DNA of 26,106 bases, from positions 431,084 through 457,189 of the forward strand of contig QEOQ01000310.1 in the NCBI GenBank assembly GCA_010279815.1, given 5' to 3'. The position numbers and the translations under genes are program-made. This document shows positions 1 through 7,344 of the stretch, in pieces; within the stretch, counting starts at the first letter, position 1; each line of letters opens with the position of its first letter. The notes beneath the pieces are model-generated. The model worked only from the letters and a program-made list of their open reading frames with translations, was not told the DNA's origin and did not search any database. This DNA comes from Brachionus plicatilis (taxonomy: Eukaryota; Rotifera; Eurotatoria; Ploima; Brachionidae).

Positions 1-875
1 GTCCACATCGTTTAGAAAGAAATGGGCTGACAGACCTATCCAAAAAAGTCATTTCCGACAAATCACGATCCGAAAATTTTTTATTAAATAATTAAATTAA
101 AAATAACTAATAAGAGACAATATTTCTAATGGAAGTCTATGAGTTTTTATATTTACAATTGTCGATGGTGCACTACGAGAATTGGTTGCTAATTCTTATA
201 TATTAGAAGATATAATAGCGGCTTTGATGCAATTTTCGTTGTCTATTTGGTGCCGAAAATGGGTATTTGGTTACTTGGTGATGGTGATTTCAAATGTTTT
301 CAAATGTTTAGATGATTCTTTTTTACAAAAAATCCAAGACTTGTTTACAGTTATCGTCGATTCGTATTTAAATCGATACTTTTTTACCCAAGTAACCTAT
401 ACAAAGTTTTCCCTTGGTGGTTTTAAACTCAATAAAAGTATTATGTTGACTTTAAGACATATCAGTTAAAAAATAAATTTGGTGACAATACTATTTTTTT
501 GGACAATTTATATATGATTTTACTTAAATGAGAATGACTTTGTCGGAAAAGTACTAAAACTTTTTAAATTAATTTTTTAATAAAAAATTGTCTGATTAAT
601 TTGCCGGATCGTGATTTTTCGGATAGGTCTGACTTCCAAGAAATAGGTTCTCTATGGGTTTTGATTTGTATTTTATTTCCTTGTTGCATTAAAAAAACAC
701 AAACTTTATAATAAACCTTTATTCAAACAAAATCGAGTCTTTGTCTACTTCTCATCACCTCTGAAATTATCCTAAGCTATTCCAACCAAATTTCCTAGAC
801 TAACAAAGCTAAATTTTGCTAATTCAAATTGACTCATTACTGAATCACCCCAACAAAAAAATGAGCTAAAAAAAC
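1..875 (-). other. AGBL4 intron 3 (partial, runs off the left edge)
   Basis: The third AGBL4 exon ends at a GT donor at 875-874, and no continuation of the carboxypeptidase domain (expected Cys-Ser-Leu then a DLNR-like motif) is readable on the minus strand down to base 1. This stretch is therefore intron of at least 874 bp. Most of it is the inverted-repeat element at 31-631. A 95-codon open frame on the plus strand (182-469) is AT-driven and resembles no family I know. Confidence 0.7.
31..631. repeat. Inverted-repeat (MITE-like) element in AGBL4 intron
   Basis: CAGACCTATCC (31-41) recurs inverted at 621-631. AATCACGATCCG (61-72) recurs inverted at about 605-616. An AATTTTTTATTAAA-like block follows inside both arms, so the arms match collinearly over about 60 bp with small indels. 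The interior shows no recognisable transposase. I find no convincing target-site duplication. A non-autonomous DNA transposon is the likeliest reading. Confidence 0.6.
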
Positions 876-1850
876 CTGTAATTTCCCAAATAGACCCCGT
901 CCGGGTTTAGCATGGGTATTATTTTGAAGATGATGTGCTCCCTTAGAACTTTGGCTATTGGATGAGGACTGACCAAAAATTCGATGAGACCCTGGCACAC
1001 ATAGCTAGATGGTGTTTCACCTGGATGAACTCGTGCTGTAATGATAACTAATTTGCGCTTTTTCTGCATGTTCTGCTTCAGCTCGGAGTCGCTGATAGTG
1101 AGCAGGTCAAGTCTTCGTTGTTGGACGCTGAGCGCCAGCAGTTCGCGCTCGTAATAGTCAAGGCCTCGATTGTCCAGTATTTGCAGGTAGTTTTGTAGTT
1201 TGGTATAGGAATATGGAAACGAGTAGGAAAATTGGTAGACGTCATCTTCTACATCGAAACAAAACACGAATGACATCACATAGTTTCGTTTGTGTTCGGG
1301 ACACCTGTAGTAGAAGACATTTTTGGCGGGGATGCGCTGCCATTTTGGGCGACTGGTAGACTTGACAAGTGGGGACATGCCCTCACGATATAAAGATTTT
1401 GACTTACTAAAGTTAACAATATTAAAAATAACCCTCTAAAAATAAAACAAAAAAAATTTTATTAAAAAAAATTTTATTAAATTAAAAAAATATTCAGCTA
1501 CTTGTTCTTGTTTGACATTTTCGACAGTAAAATTGAACCAAATGCGAAATCTAGCGTTGCAGGTGTCTGGCCGAATGAACAGATCGTACTCCAAGTCTGA
1601 TATGTAGTCCACTCTGCCAAGATTGCCGCATTCGAAGCATGCGTCAAAAATGAGATGTCCTTTTTTTGGCTTGCCGCAAAAGTTAGGCGGAACAATGGCA
1701 ATTTTGTGTATGTTGCCAGTGAGCTGTTCGTTGATTAGGTCCGAGTCGCTGTCTTGACAAAAAAATTATTTAACTATTTAAGAAAAAAAAGGGTGGCTCA
1801 GCTTTACCTTCAGCCGATTCTCCATTTTGAGCCCGGGCTTCTTTGTTCAT
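876..1850 (-). CDS. AGBL4: Cytosolic carboxypeptidase 6-like (AGBL4), 5' three exons
   Basis: M14-family metallocarboxypeptidase of the cytosolic CCP group. CCP6 removes glutamates from polyglutamylated tubulin and other proteins in cytoplasm, cilia and centrioles. Exons: 1850-1808 (ATG; in-frame TGA just upstream), 1752-1502 and 1435-876. They are joined by GT-AG introns of 55 and 66 bp, with phases that fit. The 284 complete codons cover the CCP N-terminal beta-sandwich (GHLIFDACFECGNLGRVDYI, then IRPDTCN and WFNFTVENVK) and the start of the catalytic domain. HPGETPSS supplies the first two zinc ligands, about His235 and Glu238; NPDGVYLGNYR sits at about 275-285. The third zinc His and the catalytic Glu must be encoded left of the window. 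FVCQG- and LNPDGVYLGNYR-type wording matches AGBL4 better than AGBL2, AGBL3, AGBL5 or AGTPBP1. The frame is intact as far as it goes. GLDC lies upstream on the same strand, about 5.5 kb away, with no sign of linkage. Confidence 0.93.
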
Positions 1851-3442
1851 TATTTTAGTTCAATATAATAAATAATTTTTTTTTTTTTTATTGTGTTTTA
1901 TTTCGTGTAGAGAAGACTCTGTGTGTTGAGCATAAATATTATTTAGTTTGAATTTTAAATAATTTTGTAAAATAATTAAAGTTGTTGCCATGGAAATAGA
2001 GGCTTTGTGCCAAGTTAAAATTATAAGATAATTATAATTTCTTTTTATAGCTTATTTTTGTAGAACTCGATGTATTTTATAAAAAAAAAATTCATTTTTT
2101 TACAAAGCGCTCTATTCAATTGATTGAAAACTTTTGAAATTTTAAAATGGAAAAATTAGCAAATAATACTCGATTGTTCATTCCCCAACCCTAACCTTTT
2201 ATGGCGTATTTAGTCAAAATTAAAGAAAAAAGAAAAATTTCCTCCGGATTTAATGAAAACTTTTGATTTATTTTTTTAAAGTATCATTAAAAGAAGGAAA
2301 AAGTGGGAAAAAGAAAGGAAATAAAAGCCAAAAGCCTTTTTAAAAAAACGAAAGTCATCGAAACAAAGCAAATTAAATATTTTACACAAATAAAATTTAA
2401 TTGATGTTTATTTTTTTTGTTTAGCTTCTTTAATATGTATTTTCTCATTAATTAAATTCATAAAATGTAAAATGTGTTTCTTTCGCTAAAAATTCATTTT
2501 TCATTACTATCGAATAAAAGCTAATAATTAAATAAATAGAAAAAGAATGGCTTCTTGCTACATTTTTAAAGAGTAGACTCTATGAAGCTTTTTTTGAATA
2601 ACTAAAATTTCAAATCATTTGAAAATGTAGTAAATGAATCAATAAAGCCTATTAAAATTAGTCGATTTCTTTTGGTCTTTCTATTAAAAATACATTTAGT
2701 TAACATAAAAGTGTTGATTCTAAATTTTGAATAAATCTTACTAAGACAAGTTAAATAGTTATAAATTAATAAATAACTTCTTAGAAAAAATTTATTACTA
2801 AGAAATATTTGACTGAAAATAAATAAAACTAAAGAAAGACTACTAAATAAAATCGATAAATAAATAAATACATTTTCAAATTTTCCAAAAAATTTATTTA
2901 TATAGCAAATGATAAACTAAGTTTCTTATTTAGCCGTGGAAAATAAATATTTTCCACGGCATTAATTTTTTTCAAGCTAATTTTTTTGTCAAAAAATGCA
3001 AAATTTTTTTATTTAATATATTTTTTTTTATTTTTTTTTGAAAAATTATTTTAAATATAAAAAAAACAGATTCAGAACAGGTACTCAAATCGTTTTCTAA
3101 TTGATTTAGCCTTATCTATGTCAAGTTTAATCCAGACATATTGAAAAGAAAATTAAATTTTTTTAATTATTTAAATTAAAGACAAATGAAATCTTAATCT
3201 ATCTAAAATTCGATATTTTATAGTCAATTAAATCAATGATCAAATTAAATTTTGTTGATTTTTTATTTTTCGTCTTATTGATAGATGAAAAAATTTTTTT
3301 TTAAGAATTCCTTTTACCTTTGATTTAAAGTTTTCAAAAATGGAAATTTTATTACCAGCCAGAAAAATTAATTAGAAGATTTAAGATTAATTTTTCGCGA
3401 ATTTTGGTCCATTAAACAAAATATTAAAAATGTCAAAGCTAA
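1851..3442. other. AT-rich spacer 5' of AGBL4
   Basis: Long A and T runs dominate. I see no reading frame with protein-like composition, no RNA gene and no clear core promoter. The AGBL4 promoter must lie in the first part because transcription runs leftward from about 1850. The one sharp local structure is the palindrome at 2933-2960. Confidence 0.6.
2933..2960. repeat. Short perfect palindrome (hairpin)
   Basis: Two 13-bp arms, GCCGTGGAAAATA and its exact complement, are separated by only AA. The GC-rich outer part (GCCGTGG) stands out against the surrounding A/T sequence. It could be a cruciform, a small foldback relic or an RNA hairpin; no function is indicated. Confidence 0.7.
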
Positions 3443-3652
3443 ACACCCATAAGTATTGATTCTCAAGTCCTAAAAGAATCCGCCAATATGTTATGTAATA
3501 TGTTGGCTTACCCCTTATCACAAATTTTTCAGCTAGTACTAAGCGTCCTCTCAACGACCATAAAACACCACAACAAGTTATCTAAGCCACTAAAACTGGT
3601 AACTTTGGCATCCGCATATTTTGACAAAATCAGTCTCGACAACGTTAATTGA
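3443..3652 (+). pseudogene. Exon-like coding fragment, product unknown
   Basis: One frame stays open from just after TAA (3440-3442) to TGA at 3650-3652, 69 codons. It uses many C/G third positions (GTC, TCC, GCC, CTC, ACC, CAC, AAC, AAG), unlike the A/T-only surroundings and like the exons of the neighbouring genes. The predicted peptide is mixed and protein-like: KESANMLCNMLAYPLSQIFQ, then STTIKHHNKLSKPLKLVTLA, ending in DNVN. An AG acceptor in cataag precedes 3454, and there is an internal ATG at 3488. It could be the terminal exon of an unseen plus-strand gene, a gene fragment or a transposon remnant. I do not recognise the family. The opposite strand also has a shorter open frame, so the strand is not certain. 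Confidence 0.4.
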
Positions 3653-3990
3653 GATATAAAATAATCAGAGAAAAAAAAGTCAATTACTCAAGAATTATTT
3701 AGAAAAAACTAAATGACAAGATTTGTTAAGAAAATTTTTTTGATAATAAAAAAAAATCAATGTTTAATTAATAAAGATATATTGTTCAAAAAATTCTAAA
3801 CTTTTTTACCTTCAAAATCGACAATAACATTTTTAGTTTGTAGTTCCAATAAAACATATTTGGCTTTTATCAGTATTTGACTGTTCAAGTTTTAAACTAC
3901 CCTTTTAATTTTATAAAAATAACCTATTCATCAAATTTTTATTTTTTAGAAACTTAAAATTTATATCAACTCTATTTACTTACATTAACG

Positions 3991-4298
3991 ATTTGATACT
4001 TTTGTTTTTACGTAAATTAACGTAATTTTACGTAAAAACAAAAATTTCAAAAAATTGACCAATTTTTGATAATTTTTCAAAAAATTTTAAAAATTTTAAA
4101 AAACCATTGAAATTGTTGAAACATTGAAATCAAAAAAATAATTTACCAAATTTAACTTTTTTTTCGTAAATTTACGTAAAAATCTTATTTTGAAATGGTA
4201 AAAAATAGTAATTTCAATTGTTTTTTTAAATTTTTCAAATTTAAATAATTGGTCAATTTTTTGAATTTTAAATTTACGTAAAAATACAAGTATCAAAT
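3991..4298. repeat. TIR element with TTTACGTAAA motifs (MITE-like)
   Basis: ATTTGATACTT at 3991-4001 recurs inverted at the right end (about 4287-4298). Behind it, in both arms, come TTTTTACGTAAATT and further inward CAAAAAATTGACCAATT and an AATTGAAATT-like block. Inverted similarity therefore runs across more than 100 bp of each arm. TTTACGTAAA-type palindromes occur several times inside. Flanks (attaacg/taatactg) give no clear duplication. A 66-codon minus-strand frame within it is low-complexity and not credible as a gene. Confidence 0.6.
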
Positions 4299-4525
4299 TA
4301 ATACTGTATATTCATTTAACTTTTTTGCATTTAAATTTAATTAAAAATTTTCGAACATGAGGGCTGAAAAGAGGGCTCTTTGCCGCTCGAAAATGCCCGG
4401 GAGTCCTACTCCGAAATTATTTTTCAAATAAATAAATAAAAGCTGTGTTTGTCGAAACAAGACACATCAGCTTACATTATACTGAGCTCACTAAAGAACG
4501 CCTTTACATCAAGCGATGATCTATA

Positions 4526-4577
4526 GGTGACCAGTTGGACACATATTATATGACTACTACTACTACTACTGGTCACC
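4526..4577. repeat. 10-bp inverted repeat enclosing an (ACT)n microsatellite
   Basis: GGTGACCAGT (4526-4535) and its exact complement ACTGGTCACC (4568-4577) enclose TTGGACACATATTATATG and about six ACT units. A short-unit tandem tail of this sort is typical of the 3' end of some LINEs and SINEs. The preceding 4355-4525 segment may therefore be a retroelement 3' end. Confidence 0.55.
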
Positions 4578-5123
4578 AAATTTTCAAACATGGGATAAGT
4601 GACCAGAAGTTAAAAAATAAAAAATTAAGAGACCAAAAAATTTATTTCGTGACCAAATAAATTCAAAATCATCATTTTTAAGCTTAATGTTTTTTAAGGT
4701 ATATTTATTTTTACTCTTTTCGCTCAAAATAATTATCGCATTCAGGACACTTGACTGGACTTTTCTTATTACTTAAATATTTTTTACTTCTTCTATAGTT
4801 TCATCAATTTTACTTCTGACAGTTCCTTGATAAATATTTTTCTAAAATTTCAAATTCCTTTTTTTAAATAAAAAAATACCAAAAATTGAATATATAAAAA
4901 CTCGAAGTTTTGCTTATTTTTCAAAATAATTGTACACTGTGTTGCAAATTAGAGAAAATTAAAATTTTTTAAAAAAAATTTTTCTTTTATTTTTCATTCT
5001 ATGAAATTTCATTCTTAATTTTTGATTTATAAAAATATTTTTCATAATATTTTTGTATTCTTTTGAAAAAAATCTGCTTTCTTAAAAATTTTAAAAACTA
5101 ATCAGAATTATTCTCAGAATTTA

Positions 5124-5164
5124 GATCTTGAAGAAGGCCACTTTTGGTCGAAACGCGTCGATCG
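5124..5164 (+). ncRNA. Degenerate hammerhead-ribozyme-like motif (type I layout)
   Basis: The order of parts fits a minimal hammerhead. GATC (5124-5127) can pair with GATC (5160-5163) as stem I. The core half is TTGAAGA (consensus CTGANGA) at 5128-5134. GGCC/GGTC with loop ACTTTT gives stem II (5136-5149). GAA (5150-5152) follows, then ACG/CGT as a 3-bp stem III without loop, then C at 5159 as the cleavage residue. Two flaws are visible: core C3 is T, and an extra A (5135) sits before stem II. Loop-free stem III would work only in a dimer, as described for ribozymes of Penelope-like elements and retrozymes. Alternatively it is merely a conserved 3'-end hairpin of a retroelement. Confidence 0.35.
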
Positions 5165-5698
5165 TTTTATATTAGAAAAAAATTAAAATTTTTTTTATTT
5201 TTTTAATTATTTTTTTACAAATTAAACAATTATTTTATAAAAAATATATATTTTTTAATTCAATTAGTATAATATATTTTTCTATTTTCTGGCTCTTGGT
5301 CATTTTTATCTTCATCTTCAATATCAGTAACGTCAAGATCATTGACTGAATCAATTTTGTTTTGCCTTGTACATCTTCTAAGCTAACTTCCAAAATCTCA
5401 TTCAATAGAACCAAGCGCGCATCTTAATACACAATTAAACTTTTATTGTGCTTCAAAATGAATAATATTTTATCAAATAAAATAAATCTTTTAAAAATTT
5501 AGAATCATCAAAAATTATTTTAAAGTTGATAAAAAAATGTTAAATGTTAAAAAAATTGTTATCCCAGAAAAAAAAAGTAACCAAAGAAAAAAATAGGTGA
5601 TCAATTTTTGGTTACATTACATGTAAAACCACATCTAGAATCCATAAACTCAGAAAAATATTAGATAGCTTGAAAAAGAATATCACAGGCAAAATAAA

Positions 5699-5881
5699 TT
5701 GTATATCACAGAGCCACGTGAAGGTTACAAAGGCCAATTACGACGTTTAATAGTTAGGTGTTGTAATCCAAGATATAACTTTTTCAGCAACAGGGCTATA
5801 AACATCTGGAACTGCTTACCAAATAATTTCATCAACTCACCCACAGTGAACTCACTTAAGAACTATATGCAGATAGACTAA
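5699..5881 (+). pseudogene. LINE reverse-transcriptase C-terminal remnant
   Basis: Sixty codons read on through CNPRYNFFSNRAINIWNCLP to SPTVNSLKNYM and a stop. The NFFSxRxxxxWNxLP...SVNxFKxxL pattern is the hallmark of the extreme C-terminus of CR1/Jockey-type LINE polyproteins, after the RT domain. No RT motifs are readable upstream in any frame, so this is a dead fragment of about 180 bp. It is on the opposite strand to the large LINE at 18.8-21.1 kb, which lacks this terminal piece, so the two cannot be compared directly. Confidence 0.7.
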
Positions 5882-6163
5882 GGTTAGCAGGAAAAGATTG
5901 AAATTTGGTTATTTAAAAAAAATTTAACTTAAATAAAAATTTGTTTGATTTACTTAAATCTTTTTTTGAAGTCTTATACCTAAGGAATGAATGAAAAAAA
6001 ATGCTTCAACTTGTAGAGTATTTAAACGAGCTTAAAATATAAGTACTGATAGTGGTGTAAAAGTTATGAGCACACATCCAAACTCAACTTTAAAGTGTAA
6101 AATAAACTGCAGATAAATAACTTATAAAACTTATCAATTAAAATCAAAACTTGCACTTGATTA
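5882..6163. other. AT-rich spacer between LINE fossil and MULE relic
   Basis: No open frame, RNA gene or repeat with clear boundaries is visible. Some of it may be LINE 3' untranslated sequence following the stop at 5881. Confidence 0.5.
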
Positions 6164-6851
6164 TTCCTCTGGGACAATGAACATTTTAGAGAAGAAATAA
6201 ATTAGAGAATATTTTTTTAGAGAAGACAAAATTTAGAGAGCTATGATTTAGAGAAAAATATTTTTTAGAGAAGGGCATACAACTTAGAGAAAAAAACTTA
6301 GAGAATATTTCTTTTAGATATTAATCTTAGAGAAAAAAACTTCAAACTAATATTTTTTATTTCATGCAAAAATGAACATTTTTAATTCACCTTTTGTTAG
6401 TCGGCTTAGGTCTAATAACGTGGAGTCTTGGCATTCTCGGATTAAACCGGATGCTAGAAAAAACCTAACTGTTGCTAAAGTTGTAGAATTGTTTCGTCTT
6501 GAACAAAACAATATGGAGACTGATATGGTTAAGTTGTTTAATGGAGAAAAAATAAGAACTTTTAAATTAAAAGATAAAAAAAGAGACGAAAAATTGAAAC
6601 AACAAGTGTTAGATTATGATGTTTCAAACGTTGATTTATTTTTGAATGGATTGTCTAATATTTTAATGTCATAGATTTTGTTTTCAATTAATCAATTATT
6701 CTAATTAATTACTAGTTTCGCTATATTTTTTTTTCTAAATGATTATTCTCTAAAAAAAAAATTCTCTAACTTTTTTTCTCTAAATAAATTATTCTCTAAT
6801 TTACCTTTCTCTAATTTTTTTTTTCTCTAAAATGTCCGTTCCCCTTCCTCT
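6164..6851 (+). mobile_element. MULE-like transposon relic with flanking target duplication
   Basis: The element proper is 6171-6844 (674 bp), bracketed by TTCCTCT at 6164-6170 and 6845-6851 (8 bp if the following G is counted). The termini match as inverted repeats: GGGACAATGAACATTTTAGA on the left, and the complement of the right end, GGGGAACGGACATTTTAGAG. Inside the left end TTAGAGA recurs about ten times between 6186 and 6335, spaced 13-19 bp and mostly 15-16. Inside the right end TTCTCTAA recurs six times between 6746 and 6830 at the same pitch in mirror orientation. A 7-10-bp duplication, G-rich termini and a MULE-like coding remnant point to the Mutator superfamily. Arrays of this kind usually bind the transposase. 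Confidence 0.75.
6372..6674 (+). pseudogene. MULE transposase C-terminal remnant (100 codons)
   Basis: The frame encodes SRLRSNNVESWHSRIK near its start, then KVVELFRLEQNN, a Lys-rich stretch and VLDYDVSNVDLFLNGLSNIL. The R-[ST]-NN-x-[VL]-E-x-WH block followed by FIxxLxxEQ and a YD...FL..I end is what I know from the C-terminal part of animal MULE transposases, often found with FLYWCH zinc fingers. The DDE catalytic core is absent, since upstream lies only the TTAGAGA array. The product cannot be an active transposase. It is an internally deleted copy, although the frame is still open, so a short DNA-binding product is conceivable. The first ATG (6372) is arbitrary. Recognition is by eye from motif pattern. 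Confidence 0.6.
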
Positions 6852-7344
6852 GTAAGTAGAAAAAATACAAATTTTGGCCAAAAAAATTCTCTTTTTTCAA
6901 AAACTTAGTCAAGTTTTAGTTAAAATATTTTATTATTTTATTAATTTGAAATTTAATAATATTTCAAATTTTGATTTTTTGTATGAGAATTTAACAAAAT
7001 AATTATTTTTAACACACAAAAAAGTTGATTTTTCTTTTTAAAATAAGTGATTTTTAAAATATTAAATTTAGAGATAATTGTCTATAAACAGTGGGCGGGT
7101 AAATACGTGCCATTTTTTAATTAATTAAAATTAGATGTAAATATTAATTAGAATACAATTAAAATTTAATAAGTGTTTTAGTTTAGAATAAAAATTTGGA
7201 ATAATTGTTAAATTAAAATTCAGCTTAAAATTTAATTCTTGAATTTAAGCAAAATTCGGATGTCAAGTTGTCTAAGTGATAGAAAAATTTTAAAATTAAA
7301 TTTAACAACTAAAAATTAACTGATCGCCCAAAATGTTGACACTT
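6852..7344. other. Spacer downstream of GLDC (its 3' UTR and flank)
   Basis: GLDC transcription, running leftward, must end here. I see no canonical AATAAA on the minus strand close to the stop codon, only A/T-rich variants. No other gene or bounded repeat is visible. Confidence 0.5.

Larger units (their letters stand above)
4299..5698. other. Repeat-rich spacer with retroelement-like 3' ends
   Basis: No host gene is visible. The segment 4355-4577 is richer in G and C. It holds a stable hairpin (about 4370-4403), an (AAAT)-type run near 4425-4440, a stretch resembling eroded coding sequence (4439-4518) and (ACT)n. The hammerhead-like motif at 5124-5164 lies in otherwise featureless A/T sequence. 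GTGACC-like words recur near 4571-4660 and 5575-5615, but they do not form a collinear inverted repeat. Confidence 0.5.

Noticed and set aside
182..469. 95-codon frame inside the inverted-repeat element
   Set aside because: Phe/Ile/Leu-rich, A/T-driven composition and no motif; probably chance.
4096..4296. 66-codon minus frame in the TIR element
   Set aside because: Translation of A/T-rich inverted-repeat sequence, Lys/Phe low complexity.
4571..5615. Possible third large TIR element with GTGACC words
   Set aside because: The words at the two ends do not align collinearly, and the shared TGGGATAA is too short; no target duplication.
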